NCBI GenBank assembly: GCA_963697805.1
Contig: CAVOPB010000002.1
Coordinates: 372,001-436,000 of the forward strand
Direction of reading: 5' to 3'
Length of the DNA stretch: 64,000 nucleotides
From: VRUE01 sp963697805
GTDB taxonomy: Bacteria; Actinomycetota; Thermoleophilia; Solirubrobacterales; 70-9
The translations under genes and the position numbers were made by a program. The notes beneath the pieces are model-generated. The model saw nothing but the letters and a program-made list of their open reading frames with translations. It was not told the origin of the DNA and did not search any database. Shown here one piece after another: positions 39,902 through 49,432 of the stretch (position 1 is its first letter; each line of letters starts with the position of its first letter).

Positions 39902-42289
39902 ATGATCTCCAGCAGGGGAGTCGCGAAGGCCGGCATTCTCGCCGGGACGCTGGGCGCCGCCTCGGTCGCCGCGGTGACGGCGGCGCTGTGGCACCTGCTG
40001 GCGCGGCGGCCGCTGCCGAAGACGAGCGGCAGGATCGAGTTGGAGGGCATTGAGGGCCCGGTGCTCGTGCGCCGCGACCGCTGGGGCGTGCCCCACGTTG
40101 AGGCCGGCAGCCGGGCCGACCTCTGGTTCGCGCAGGGCTTCTGCCATGCCCAGGACCGGCTCTGGCAGATGGACTTCTACCGCCGCGTCGCCTGCGGGCG
40201 GGTGGCGGAATTCGCCGGGCCGGATGGGCTCAAGGTCGATCGGCTGATGCGGACGCTGGGTTTCCGGCGCGCGGCCGAGCGCGAGGTGGCCGAGCTCGAC
40301 CCCGATCTCCTCGCCCAGATCCAGCACTTCTGCGACGGGGTGAACGCCGCCGCCGCGACCGCCGGGGCGCTGCCGTTCGAGATGCAGCTGCTGCGGCTGC
40401 GGTTCGAGCCGTGGCGGCCGGTCGACGTCCTCACCCTCGGCAAGCTGATCTCGCTCGGCTTCGCGACGAACTGGGAGCGGGAGCTGCTGCGCGCCGACAT
40501 GGCCCGCGCCCTCGGGCCGGAGCTCGCGGCGAGGCTCGACCCGACCTACCCGGCCGAGAACCCGATCGTCACCCAGGAGCGGTGGTCGGGAGAGGGGATG
40601 GCGATGGCCGAGCAGCTCGGCAGGGTGCGCGAGGCGATCGGGTGGGCGCCGGAGGCGAGCGGCTCCAACAACTGGGCCGTGAACGGGTCGAGGAGCGCGA
40701 CCGGGTCGCCGTTGATCGCCGGCGACCCGCACCTGACCCCGAGCATGCCCGGGCTCTGGTACCAGGTGGGCCTCAGGCACGACGATCGCACGATCCGCGG
40801 CGCCTCCCTGCCGGGCCTGCCGGGGGTCTGGCTGGGCCAGAACGACGACGTCGCCTGGAGCTTCACCAACGTCATGGCCGACGTCCAGGACCTCTTCGTC
40901 GAGCGGATCGAGGGCGAGCGCTACGAGTTCGAGGGTGAGTGGCTGCCGCTCGAGGTCGTCCGCGAAGAGATTCAGGTCAAGGGGCGGGCGGCCCCCGACG
41001 TGCTCGAGGTGCGGACCACGCACCACGGCCCGATCGTGAACGAGGCGCTCGGGGCCGACGCCGCCGAGCCGCTGGCGCTGCGCTGGACCGTCTTCGACGC
41101 ACCCGCCGCGTACCCGGGGATCTTCGAGATGCCGTCGGCCCGCTCCGGGCCCGAGCTCGTCGCCTGCTTCGAGCAGTTCGTCGCTCCTGCCCAGAACCTC
41201 GTCTGGGCCGACCGGCACGGCTCGATCGGCTACCGGCTGATCGGCCGGCTCCCGATCCGCCGCGGCGGCTGCCCCGACCTGCCGAAGCCGGGCTGGACGG
41301 GGGAATTCGAGTGGGACGGGATGGTCCCACTCGACGAAATGCCGGAGGTGGTCGATCCCGAGAGCGGCTTCCTGGTCACCGCCAACAACCGAATCGTCGG
41401 CGACGAGTTCCCGCATCACATCACCAGCGACTGGCTCGACGGATTCCGGGCGCGGCGGATCGAGGAACTGCTGCAGGCGCGGGACCTGCACGACGTCGAG
41501 GGCTTCGAGGCGATGCAGTCCGACAACTTCTCGATTCCGGGGCTGGAGGCGGCGCGGCGCCTGGGGCGGCTGAACCCGCCCGGCCAGCGGGAGCTGAGCG
41601 CGATCGAGCGACTGCGGAGCTGGGACGGCAACCTCGAACCCGACTCGGTCGCGGGGTCGATCTACCAGGCGTTCCTGCTGCGCCTGGCCCGCGAGTTCTG
41701 CCGCGCCGCGATCGGGGACCGCGACCTCTCCGAGCGTTGGCTGGACCGCGCCGACAACGGCTTCCTGACCTACGTCACGTCCGCCTGGCGCTGGCACAGC
41801 CACCTGATGAAGCTCTGGGAGGAGGGCGACGAGGAGTTGATCGGGCGCCCCTGGGACGAGCTCGTGCTCGAGGCCCTCTCGGCCGCCCTCGACGACCTCA
41901 GCGACCGCTTCGGCCCCGATCCCGAGGGCTGGCGATGGGGCCGGATCCACGAGATGGAGTTCCCCCACCCGCTCGGCGACGCCAACCCGGTCCTGCGCCG
42001 GCTGCTCAACCGCAGGCTGCGGGCCGGTGGGGCCCAGGAGACTGTGAGCCAGATCGCCTACGACCCCAACGACCCCTACCGGGCCGTCTGGGCGCCGAGC
42101 TGGCGGATGGTCGCCGACCCGACGGCCCCGGAGCGCTCACGCTGGCAGATGTTCACCGGCCAGTCGGGCCACCCCGCCAGCCCCCACTACGACGACCTCC
42201 AGGCGGACTGGCTCGAGGGCCGCACCCAGCCGATGGCGGGCGAGGGGCCGTGGCGCGAGCTCGAGCTCGCGCCGGCCTCCGGGACCTAG
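39902..42289 (+). CDS. Penicillin acylase family protein (Ntn hydrolase)
   Basis: 795 residues. An N-terminal membrane or signal segment (AGILAGTLGAASVAAVTAALW) precedes the alpha-chain region with RDRWGVPHVEA and QGFCHAQDRLWQMD. The spacer ends at ASGSNNWAVNGSRS, in which the serine of GSNNW would become the N-terminal nucleophile after self-cleavage, near residue 255. QNDDVAWSFTN and NRIVGDEFP are typical beta-chain blocks. Substrates in the family include beta-lactams, acyl-homoserine lactones and other amides; the natural substrate is unknown. The start follows AATACT by 7 bases. Confidence 0.9.
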   Translation: MISSRGVAKAGILAGTLGAASVAAVTAALWHLLARRPLPKTSGRIELEGIEGPVLVRRDRWGVPHVEAGSRADLWFAQGFCHAQDRLWQMDFYRRVACGRVAEFAGPDGLKVDRLMRTLGFRRAAEREVAELDPDLLAQIQHFCDGVNAAAATAGALPFEMQLLRLRFEPWRPVDVLTLGKLISLGFATNWERELLRADMARALGPELAARLDPTYPAENPIVTQERWSGEGMAMAEQLGRVREAIGWAPEASGSNNWAVNGSRSATGSPLIAGDPHLTPSMPGLWYQVGLRHDDRTIRGASLPGLPGVWLGQNDDVAWSFTNVMADVQDLFVERIEGERYEFEGEWLPLEVVREEIQVKGRAAPDVLEVRTTHHGPIVNEALGADAAEPLALRWTVFDAPAAYPGIFEMPSARSGPELVACFEQFVAPAQNLVWADRHGSIGYRLIGRLPIRRGGCPDLPKPGWTGEFEWDGMVPLDEMPEVVDPESGFLVTANNRIVGDEFPHHITSDWLDGFRARRIEELLQARDLHDVEGFEAMQSDNFSIPGLEAARRLGRLNPPGQRELSAIERLRSWDGNLEPDSVAGSIYQAFLLRLAREFCRAAIGDRDLSERWLDRADNGFLTYVTSAWRWHSHLMKLWEEGDEELIGRPWDELVLEALSAALDDLSDRFGPDPEGWRWGRIHEMEFPHPLGDANPVLRRLLNRRLRAGGAQETVSQIAYDPNDPYRAVWAPSWRMVADPTAPERSRWQMFTGQSGHPASPHYDDLQADWLEGRTQPMAGEGPWRELELAPASGT

Positions 42290-42966
42290 CTTCCCGGCCG
42301 GAAGGAGATCCCGCTGAGGACCGCGGTCGCGGTGTCGGCCAGCACTTTGCCGGAGACGTCCTCGCCGCCGATCGTGATGTTCGAGCCGAAGATCAGGATC
42401 AGCGATTCGTCCGGTCGGAAGATCTGGGTGATGCCGCTCTGGGGCCGGTAGCCGGGCGGCAGGGTGAACAGGAAGCTGTCTTTGCCTGTTTCCCCGAAGC
42501 CTTCGAGGTGGACGATCCCGCCCCGGTCCCTGTAGAAGCCGACCGGCTGGGAGAGCGTGTCCGGGGCGGCGAGGCCGACGTTGCCGGCGCCTTCCGCGAA
42601 CGCCGGCTCACCGGCGGCGCCGACCAGATGCAGCGGTTCGAGCGGGGCCAGGGCGGTGGCGGTTTCGGCGACGGTGGCGCTCGGCACCGTGCCGAGCGAG
42701 TTGAGGCGGATGTCCTTGCCGAGAACCGAGCGGTTCTTGACCTTGGCGCCCGTGATCGCGTTCCTGCCGACCTTCGCCCTGGTCACCGCGTTGCGGCGGA
42801 TCTTCGCCTTCGTCACCGCGTTCTTCTTCAGCTGCTTGGCGCCGACGCTGCCCTTCGGCAGGTTGACCGCGGCGTAGCCGGTGCCGGCGAGCGCCACGAG
42901 CAGCGCGATCAGCGCTACGACCATGGATGGCGACGGTCGACGGATGCGAATTCCCTGGGTGCTCAA
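42286..42966 (-). CDS. Secreted or membrane-anchored NAVTxAK-repeat protein
   Basis: 226 residues. A basic start and a hydrophobic segment (MVVALIALLVALAGTGYAA) are followed by tandem 11-residue repeats: GAKQLKKNAVT, KAKIRRNAVT, RAKVGRNAIT, GAKVKNRSVL. Such repeats probably build a narrow beta-helix or trimeric fibre. A globular C-terminal domain with PPGYRPQSGI follows. I infer the start TTG 42966 because AAGGAGGAG lies just upstream on the minus strand and TACCGT (42998-42993) fits as a -10; the longer frame to 43173 overlaps the divergent gene. The function is unknown. Confidence 0.75.
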   Translation of the reverse strand: MSTQGIRIRRPSPSMVVALIALLVALAGTGYAAVNLPKGSVGAKQLKKNAVTKAKIRRNAVTRAKVGRNAITGAKVKNRSVLGKDIRLNSLGTVPSATVAETATALAPLEPLHLVGAAGEPAFAEGAGNVGLAAPDTLSQPVGFYRDRGGIVHLEGFGETGKDSFLFTLPPGYRPQSGITQIFRPDESLILIFGSNITIGGEDVSGKVLADTATAVLSGISFRPGS

Positions 42967-43063
42967 GTCTCCTCCTTCGGAATGAACACGTGACGGTAGC
43001 TGTTCGGATCGGTCGCGCGAGGGCGATTGTCGGACGAGGGCCGTAAAGTGCCGAGGTCGTGAA

Positions 43064-43531
43064 ATGAGCCGTAGGGCCGAAATCCAACTGAGTGATGGGG
43101 ACGTGCGCCAGCTTCTCGAGGAGGAGCGGGTCGCGATCGTTGCCAGCCTCGGCCCGCGCGGCTGGCCGCACACGATGCCGATGTGGTTCGTGGCGCGTAG
43201 GGGCGAGGTCTGGGTCTGGACCTACGCGAAATCGCAGAAGGTGCGGAACCTCGAGCGCGATCAACGGGCCACCGTGCTGGTCGAGACCGGGCACGGGTAC
43301 GGCGAGCTGCGCGGGGTCATGATCGAGGCGGAGGCCGAGATCCACCGCGACTTCGAGACGGTGATCGGGTTCGCGGAGGAGCTGACCGTTCGCTACGCGG
43401 AGGGGATCTCCTCGGTCGAGGGCGACGCCCGGGCGGCGCTCGAAGCCCAGGCGCCGAAGCGGGTCGCGATCCACTTCAATCCGGTCCGAACCGCGACCTG
43501 GGACCATCGCAAGCTAAGCGGGACCTACTGA
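43064..43531 (+). CDS. PPOX-class pyridoxamine 5'-phosphate oxidase-like (F420/FMN-binding) protein
   Basis: 155 residues in the split beta-barrel flavin fold. The start VRQLLEEERVAIVASLGPRGWPHTMPMWF and WVWTYAKSQKVRNLERDQRATVLVETG follow the pattern of actinobacterial F420- or FMN-dependent PPOX proteins. It may reduce or bind a flavin-type cofactor; substrate unknown. TAAAGT about 15 bases upstream is a possible -10. The next gene begins five bases after its stop. Confidence 0.82.
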   Translation: MSRRAEIQLSDGDVRQLLEEERVAIVASLGPRGWPHTMPMWFVARRGEVWVWTYAKSQKVRNLERDQRATVLVETGHGYGELRGVMIEAEAEIHRDFETVIGFAEELTVRYAEGISSVEGDARAALEAQAPKRVAIHFNPVRTATWDHRKLSGTY

Positions 43532-43535
43532 GCCG

Positions 43536-44645
43536 ATGAAGACGACCAAGACAATCGCCCTCGCCCTCGTGGTGGCGCTCGTCGCGATGATCGCGGCCTC
43601 GTCGGCGCGGCCCTCCGGCGCCGCGGCCGTCCCCCGCGAATTCTTCGGGATCGCTCCCCAGACCGAACCGACGCTGGACGACGTCGAACACATGCGGGCG
43701 GGCAGGATCGGCAGCATGCGCTGGCCGCTCGTCTGGGAAACGGTCCAGCCGACGGAGAAGAGCGACTACGACTGGAGCGGCTACGACGAGATCGTCGCGA
43801 TGGCGGCTCGTGGGCGGATGCGGGTGCTGCCGTTCCTCTACGGGACCCCGTCCTGGCTCTCCCACCGCTACACGGTGCTCCCGATCGACAGCGGCCGCAA
43901 GCGCCGCAACTGGACCGAATTCGTCGAAGCGGCCGTCGAGCGCTACGGGCCGCACGGCGTCTTCTGGAGCGAACACGGGCCCGGCAGCGAAGAACCGCTG
44001 CCGCGGATCCCGGTCCGCGAATGGCAGGTCTGGAACGAGGCCAACTTCTTCTACTTCGCGACCCCCGCCTCGCCGCAGCGCTACGCGAAGCTGCTGAAGC
44101 TGACCAGCACGGCGATCAAAGGGGTCGAGCCGAGCGCGCGGGTGATCCTCTCCGGGCTCTTCGGCGACCCGACGGCCCAGCCGCCCAACGGACTTCCCGC
44201 CGTCCAGTTCCTCAAACAGCTCTACCGGGTTCCAGGCATCAAGTCGGAGTTCGACGGCGTCGCCCTGCATCCGTATGCGGACGAAGCGACGCGGCTCGAG
44301 GAACTGATCGAAGAAGTCCGCGGGGTGATCCTCGAAAACCACGACCCCGGCGCCAGCCTCTACGTCACCGAGATGGGATGGGGATCGCAGAACGACCCCA
44401 ACACGGTCAGCTTCGAGCGCGGGGTCCAGGGCCAGGTGACCGAGCTGCGCCAAGCCTACGAATTCCTGATCGAAAACCGCCAGAGGCTGAATCTCAAGGC
44501 CACCTACTGGTTCTCCTGGAAAGACCTGCCCGACGTCTGCAACTTCTGCGACTCGGTCGGCTTCTTCTACGAGGGCAAGCACCTGCGGGCGAAGCCCGCC
44601 TGGCACGCCTTCGTCGACCTCACCGGCGGCCGGGCGAGGCCCTAG
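43536..44645 (+). CDS. Secreted glycoside hydrolase, clan GH-A-like (GH39-type)
   Basis: 369 residues with a signal peptide (TIALALVVALVAMIAASSA). The TIM-barrel features are MRWPLVWETVQP near the start, VREWQVWNEANFFYF with the presumed acid/base glutamate, and LYVTEMGWGSQ with the presumed nucleophile glutamate. The WNEANF plus TEMGWGS pair is typical of clan GH-A families such as GH39 and relatives. It is shorter than a full xylosidase and lacks an accessory domain. It may trim the surface glycan encoded downstream. Its 3' end overlaps the opposing PPTase gene by 26 bases. Confidence 0.8.
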   Translation: MKTTKTIALALVVALVAMIAASSARPSGAAAVPREFFGIAPQTEPTLDDVEHMRAGRIGSMRWPLVWETVQPTEKSDYDWSGYDEIVAMAARGRMRVLPFLYGTPSWLSHRYTVLPIDSGRKRRNWTEFVEAAVERYGPHGVFWSEHGPGSEEPLPRIPVREWQVWNEANFFYFATPASPQRYAKLLKLTSTAIKGVEPSARVILSGLFGDPTAQPPNGLPAVQFLKQLYRVPGIKSEFDGVALHPYADEATRLEELIEEVRGVILENHDPGASLYVTEMGWGSQNDPNTVSFERGVQGQVTELRQAYEFLIENRQRLNLKATYWFSWKDLPDVCNFCDSVGFFYEGKHLRAKPAWHAFVDLTGGRARP

Positions 44646-45228
44646 CCGCACCGTCGGGTTCGAAGTCGAGGCAGCGCAACGCCATCTCTGCGTCCCCGCG
44701 CAGCGCCAGCGCTCCGGCCCAACCCGCCCCCGGGTCGAGGTCCGAGACCGAGACCAGCTCCTCCGAGGGTGGGCTCAGGATCCCCGCCCCGGTGCACTTG
44801 GCCCGCGCCTCTCGCCGCACCCAGCTCCGGTAGAAGGCCGGGGTCCGCTTCGGGTCGGTGCGCTCGACGTCGACGCCGACGTCGAGCCCGGCTGTGATCG
44901 CGATCAGCGCGAGCTCTCCCGAGTGGCTGAGGTTGAATCGAACCTCCTCGGCGCCCCTGACCCGCGGCTTGCCGTTGACGCCTGCCTCCAGCACGATCTC
45001 CGCCGGGTCGGTCCCCGCGTAGCAGCCGAGAACGGTCCGAAGCGCCCAGCGCGCGGCAACCCAGCGACGGCGCCTGGCCACGATCTGGATCGAGCTCGCC
45101 CGGCGCCGATCGCCGGCCGGCAGCGATTCCTCACCGGGCCATCCGCCGCGGTCCAGCCATGCCCGCCATATGTGGACCTCCGCGCCGGGCGGGGGAGGGC
45201 GATCCGGCGTCGGGAGCCAACCCTTCAC
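44620..45228 (-). CDS. 4'-phosphopantetheinyl transferase superfamily protein
   Basis: 202 residues. RVRGAEEVRFNLSHSGELALIAI is the conserved substrate-loop region, DVGVDVERTD provides magnesium ligands, and WVRREARAKCTGAG corresponds to the WxxKEAxxK block. The order matches Sfp-type enzymes of about 200-230 residues that activate carrier proteins with CoA. The lysine of KEA is replaced by Arg, which is tolerated in some members. No polyketide or peptide synthetase gene is in the window, so its target lies elsewhere. Confidence 0.87.
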   Translation of the reverse strand: MKGWLPTPDRPPPPGAEVHIWRAWLDRGGWPGEESLPAGDRRRASSIQIVARRRRWVAARWALRTVLGCYAGTDPAEIVLEAGVNGKPRVRGAEEVRFNLSHSGELALIAITAGLDVGVDVERTDPKRTPAFYRSWVRREARAKCTGAGILSPPSEELVSVSDLDPGAGWAGALALRGDAEMALRCLDFEPDGAARASPGRR

Positions 45229-45272
45229 CTTCCGAACCGTACGCGAGCCGTCTCGCGTCTGGGCCGCGCGAA

Positions 45273-45278
45273 TAGCAT
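45273..45278 (+). promoter_or_regulatory. Putative -10 element TAGCAT, leaderless start
   Basis: TAGCAT ends 7 bases before ATG 45286. It supports this ATG over the longer open frame that runs antisense through the PPTase gene. Confidence 0.45.
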
Positions 45279-45285
45279 CGGGGGC

Positions 45286-46017
45286 ATGTCCGAGGCTGCG
45301 TCAAGCGGGCCGGCGTGGGTCGTGCTCCCCACATACGACGAGGCGCCGAACATCGAAGCGATCGTCGAGGCCGCCCTGGCGAAGCTGCCGCCCTCGAGTC
45401 GGGTCCTCGTAGTCGACGACAACTCCCCCGACGGCACCGGCGAGATCGCCGAGCGGCTCGCCGCGGGGAACGAACAGATCGAGGTCCTGCGCCGCCCGCG
45501 CAAGGAAGGCCTCGGGCCCGCATACATCGCGGGCTTCCGGCGCGCCCTCGACGGCGGAGCCGGCCTGATCCTCGAGATGGACGCCGACTTCTCCCATGAC
45601 CCGGCCTACCTGCCGCGGCTGCTCGACGCGGCTGAGCGTGCCGATCTCGTGATCGGCTCCCGATACGTCCCCGGCGGGGGTGTCTCGGACTGGAGCCCGC
45701 TGCGCCAGGCGATCAGCCGCGGCGGAAGCGCCTACGCTCGCCTTGCCCTCGGCGTCGAGGTGCGAGATCTGACCGGCGGATTCAAGTGCTTTCGCCGCGA
45801 GGTCCTCGAGGCGATCGATTTCGAAGGGGTCGGCTCCCGCGGCTATGCCTTCCAGATCGAGCTGACCTATCGGGCGATCCGGCAGGGTTTCAGCGTGGTC
45901 GAGGTGCCGATCGTCTTCCAGGATCGCCGCGCGGGCTCCTCGAAGATGGGCGGAAAGATCGTCGCCGAGGCGGCGATCCGCGTCCCCCTGATGCGGCTGG
46001 AACGCGGACGCCCCTAG
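45286..46017 (+). CDS. Polyprenol-phosphate mannosyltransferase-like GT2 (DPM1 type)
   Basis: 243 residues. The GT-A fold starts VVLPTYDEAPNIEAIVEAAL, has VVDDNSPDGTGEIA and LEMDADFSHDP (DxD), then LTGGFKCFRREVLEAID and a final SSKMGGKIVAEA. This is the dolichyl/polyprenol-phosphate mannose synthase pattern without the C-terminal membrane domain. It would load mannose onto a lipid carrier for use by GT-C membrane transferases, two of which are encoded next to it on the opposite strand. Its stop codon overlaps the stop of the neighbouring gene. Confidence 0.9.
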   Translation: MSEAASSGPAWVVLPTYDEAPNIEAIVEAALAKLPPSSRVLVVDDNSPDGTGEIAERLAAGNEQIEVLRRPRKEGLGPAYIAGFRRALDGGAGLILEMDADFSHDPAYLPRLLDAAERADLVIGSRYVPGGGVSDWSPLRQAISRGGSAYARLALGVEVRDLTGGFKCFRREVLEAIDFEGVGSRGYAFQIELTYRAIRQGFSVVEVPIVFQDRRAGSSKMGGKIVAEAAIRVPLMRLERGRP

Positions 46018-47711
46018 GGGATCGCGGTCCAGACCCGCACCTGGCGGCCGTCCGGAAGGCGGATGGTCTCGATTCTCCTCATCCCGAGGCTGCGAACCGC
46101 CTTTTCGACGGTCGCCTGATTGACCCGCGGTTCGAAATCACGAGCCCAAGTGCTGGTCGTCACCACGATCTGGGGGATCCCGTACAGGGGGTTCGTGAGG
46201 TGGTCGGCGAAATCCTTGGCGGTGGGCCCGTCGGTGGCGAGCAGCTGCGCCATCGGGGTGACGACGTTGTAGTTCCGCAGGCCGGCCAGCATCGCTGTAT
46301 TGGTGTTGATGACGCGGTTTCGCGATCCGAACGCGACGACGGGGGCGTGGAGCTCGGCGACGAAGGTTTCGGCAAGCTCGTCGGCGGCCCGGAGGTAGCC
46401 TCGATCCTTCTCGTCGAAGCGGGTTTCGGGCCCGTCGACCTGGACGCGGATCTGCTGGACGGAAATTGGGCGCCCGTCTACGATTGGGACCCCGCCGAAT
46501 CCGGGCACGTCGACCGCCCGCACACGCGAGAGCGAATCCGAGAACGTGAACGCGGAGGTGAGGTTGATGACCGCTATCGCGCCCAATGCGACGATGGCGG
46601 GTGCGAGCGCCCGCGGGTGCCTGCGCAGCGCCAGCACCGCAAGCGGCACGAGAAGGACGCTAACCGGCAGGGTGAACCCAAGACCCACATTGCGGGATGA
46701 GGACAGCGCGACGTAGGCCGAAGCGGCGACGATCGCCACTACTGATGCATCGCTCGCGAGCAGGTCCCGGAGCGCGGGCCAGCGGTGCTCGGCGTCGGCG
46801 ATACGCCGCACCGCCGCGACCAGGACGACCGAAAGGCCGACGACGACGAGCACCGCAAGCAGCAGGAACAGGTCTGTGGCGGCGATCCTGCTGAAGACGT
46901 CGGTCCACCAATCCCAGGAGAGGATCGAGTGGGAGGTGCCGTACTCGGCGCTTCTTTCCCCGTACCCGAATTCGGTCAGGTATTCGACGACGGCATCCAG
47001 GTTGTGGAGGTACCAGGGGGCGGCCACGGCGAAGGCGGCGATGCACAGCAGGCCGAGGTTGAGCAGGCCGCGCCGCAGGCCCGAGTCCGGTCGGCAGGCG
47101 AGGGGCACGACCGCGGCGACGAGGATGCCCGGGACGAAGGCGACGGTCATCGTCCGGGCAAGGAGCATCGCGCCGATCGCGGCACCCGCGGCGATCGCCC
47201 AGCCGCTCCGCTGCAGCCGTTCGGCTCGCAGCACGGCAAAGACGGCGCTGGCGATGAGTGCCGCTGCCGGAAGGGCGAAGACGTATGTCCGGGAGAAATT
47301 GGCCACTCCCGGCATTGAGGCGACGACGATCGCAGCCAGGGCGCCGTAGCGAGGCCCGGCCAGCCGCTCGCCTATCCCATACACCGCGATCGTGAGCAGG
47401 ACGAGGAAGAAAGCGAGCACCACGAATCCCTGCATCGTGCTCTGGTTGATCACGAGCAGCGGCGAGGTCATCGCGGGGACCAGGGGCGCGAACGGGGCCT
47501 GGTTCAGCACCGTTTCCACCCAGCCGTGGATTCCGTTGGACTGGAACCCGATCCGGTCGTTTTCGGCTATCGAGAGGTAGCCGGCTTCATCGATCTGAAG
47601 CGGATAGCCGAGAAGGCGCGCATCGTCCCAGAGCAGCGTCGCACCGGCCAGCACGATGGCGATTCCAAGGACGGCGAGGATCCAACGATGGGTACTCGCC
47701 CATTCCCTCAT
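46014..47711 (-). CDS. GT-C family membrane glycosyltransferase (PMT/ArnT-like), distal
   Basis: 565 residues with a single N-terminal membrane segment, a long first loop, many further membrane segments and a C-terminal outside domain. The first loop carries QIDEAGYLSIAEND, resembling the acidic motif of GT39/GT83 enzymes that use lipid-phosphate sugars. The C-terminal part (about residues 420-565) is soluble and contains NRVINTNTAMLAGLRNYNVV. The start ATG 47711 overlaps the upstream stop by four bases; the longer frame overlaps the previous gene. It is last in a five-gene operon, and sugar donor and acceptor are unknown. Confidence 0.8.
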   Translation of the reverse strand: MREWASTHRWILAVLGIAIVLAGATLLWDDARLLGYPLQIDEAGYLSIAENDRIGFQSNGIHGWVETVLNQAPFAPLVPAMTSPLLVINQSTMQGFVVLAFFLVLLTIAVYGIGERLAGPRYGALAAIVVASMPGVANFSRTYVFALPAAALIASAVFAVLRAERLQRSGWAIAAGAAIGAMLLARTMTVAFVPGILVAAVVPLACRPDSGLRRGLLNLGLLCIAAFAVAAPWYLHNLDAVVEYLTEFGYGERSAEYGTSHSILSWDWWTDVFSRIAATDLFLLLAVLVVVGLSVVLVAAVRRIADAEHRWPALRDLLASDASVVAIVAASAYVALSSSRNVGLGFTLPVSVLLVPLAVLALRRHPRALAPAIVALGAIAVINLTSAFTFSDSLSRVRAVDVPGFGGVPIVDGRPISVQQIRVQVDGPETRFDEKDRGYLRAADELAETFVAELHAPVVAFGSRNRVINTNTAMLAGLRNYNVVTPMAQLLATDGPTAKDFADHLTNPLYGIPQIVVTTSTWARDFEPRVNQATVEKAVRSLGMRRIETIRLPDGRQVRVWTAIP

Positions 47712-49432
47712 CGGGCCGGATTCAATGTCAGCACCCGGACGTAAGGGGCACGGTCTACGAGATAGCCGGGGTTTCCCCGGAAGATGCGCTGCGGCCCGCG
47801 GAAGATCCGGAACAGGGCCGGGGTCATATAGCGGGCAGCGAATTCGTCGTTGACGATCGCGATCCTGCCGTTGGGATCGGCCGCGGCACTCGCAGGCCTC
47901 ATGTAGAGGGCGAAATCGCATTCGTGCAGATTCGCCGCGAGGCCGGCCCGGAGGGTGGGCCCGACCATCTCGGCCACCACGTTGTAGGGATCGCCGCGGG
48001 ACTGGGTGAGGTAGGAGAAGGTGTTCGTGTTGATGAAAGCTTCCGACTGGAGCACGCACAGGTTTCGCGCCGGCGGCCGGCCAATTTCCGCTGCCGCGGT
48101 TTTCTCGATGAAGCGCATGATCGGATCGCCGATGCTCGATTCGGGCAGGCGCTCGTAGCCGATCGGCTGGTCATCGAACTGGAGGACGGCCGAGTAGTCG
48201 CCGATCCGGAGGCTCGCTTCGTCGGGCAGGAGCGGTGGGTCGATCCGGACGATGTGGGATGCCGTTTGGTAAACGAGCGTGACGGTGGCCAGGCCGATGA
48301 TCGCCACCCGCGCCCCCCGGGCGGGGATTGCCGCGACCGCCCCGGCGACGATCACCGCCATCGCCGGCAGTGCAGGTGCCATCAATCGGTAGTCCTGGTT
48401 GTGCGCGGTGGCGACGATCAAATAGGGGATCGTCGCCCAGGCCGCGACGACGGCCAGGCGCAGCAGCGGCTCGGCCCGGACGACGGGTCGGAACAGTCGG
48501 CGAAGGGCGGGGAGGTTGAACGCGAGCGAGGCGAGGAAGGCGAGGCCGAGAATCCACGAGAGTTGGTCGTTGATGAACCCGGTGGTGAACGAGGCGACCG
48601 CGTGGAAGGTCCGAGGGTTCGCGGGCGCCGCACCTTCTGAGGCCGGCCCCGTGGTGGTCGATTCGATGTAGTCGAGGGTGGGTTGGAGGTTGGTGATGTA
48701 CCAGGGCGCGATGATCGCCGCGTAGACGAGCGCCGCGAGCCCGAGGTTGATCGTCGCCGCGCGGAGGTCCGGTCCCGGGGACGCCGCGCGTCGGGCGGAG
48801 ACCTGCTCGTAGGCGACCCAGGCCAGGACGATCACCAGCGGCCCGACCATGAAGATCGGGAACGTGACCTTGGTCAGCGTCCCGAGCCCCATAGCGACCC
48901 CGAGGGCGACGCAGAAGCGCCGCTTCTGAAATCTCTCGCCGAGGAGGAGCAGTAACACCGAGACCGTAGTCAGGGTCACCAGCAGGTAGTCCTGAAGAAT
49001 TTCGTGGTGGAGGCCGACGAGGAGCGGGGTCGTCGCGACGAAGGCGATCGCCAGCAGGCGGGCGGTGCCGTTGCGGAAGATGATCCAGGCGATCTGCCCG
49101 GCGGCCAGGTAGAGGATGGGCGCGAGGGCGATGTTGGGCAGCACACCGCTCCGAGAGTCGTCGCCGAAGACGAGGACGAAGGGCAGGATCAAGATCGAGA
49201 AAAGCGGGCCGCGTGCCGGGTCGGTGTCCCTGATCGCCTGAAAGAGGTCGCCCGGACCGCCGTTCTGGAGCGCGTCGCGGAAGGCCATCGCGACGTTCAT
49301 GTAGCTCGACTGGTCGTAGGAGGGCGTCGAGTTGTCGAGGAAGATCCAGATCGCGTTCGCGGCGGCGGCGATCAGTGCGAGCGCGACCGCCGACCGCACG
49401 TCCGCGGGGTCGAGCCAGGGGCTGCGTCTCAC
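47708..49432 (-). CDS. GT-C family membrane glycosyltransferase (PMT/ArnT-like), proximal
   Basis: 574 residues with about ten membrane segments. After the first (VALALIAAAANAIWIFL) comes the acidic loop NSTPSYDQSSYMNVAMAF, then helices such as LLVTLTTVSVLLLLL, and a soluble C-terminal domain from about residue 430 with AFINTNTFSYL. That segment parallels NRVINTNTAM in the next gene, so the two are probably paralogues. The GTG start at 49432 overlaps the GT2 stop (GTGA). Likely substrate is a polyprenyl-phosphate sugar from one of the adjacent GT2 enzymes. Confidence 0.8.
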   Translation of the reverse strand: MRRSPWLDPADVRSAVALALIAAAANAIWIFLDNSTPSYDQSSYMNVAMAFRDALQNGGPGDLFQAIRDTDPARGPLFSILILPFVLVFGDDSRSGVLPNIALAPILYLAAGQIAWIIFRNGTARLLAIAFVATTPLLVGLHHEILQDYLLVTLTTVSVLLLLLGERFQKRRFCVALGVAMGLGTLTKVTFPIFMVGPLVIVLAWVAYEQVSARRAASPGPDLRAATINLGLAALVYAAIIAPWYITNLQPTLDYIESTTTGPASEGAAPANPRTFHAVASFTTGFINDQLSWILGLAFLASLAFNLPALRRLFRPVVRAEPLLRLAVVAAWATIPYLIVATAHNQDYRLMAPALPAMAVIVAGAVAAIPARGARVAIIGLATVTLVYQTASHIVRIDPPLLPDEASLRIGDYSAVLQFDDQPIGYERLPESSIGDPIMRFIEKTAAAEIGRPPARNLCVLQSEAFINTNTFSYLTQSRGDPYNVVAEMVGPTLRAGLAANLHECDFALYMRPASAAADPNGRIAIVNDEFAARYMTPALFRIFRGPQRIFRGNPGYLVDRAPYVRVLTLNPAR

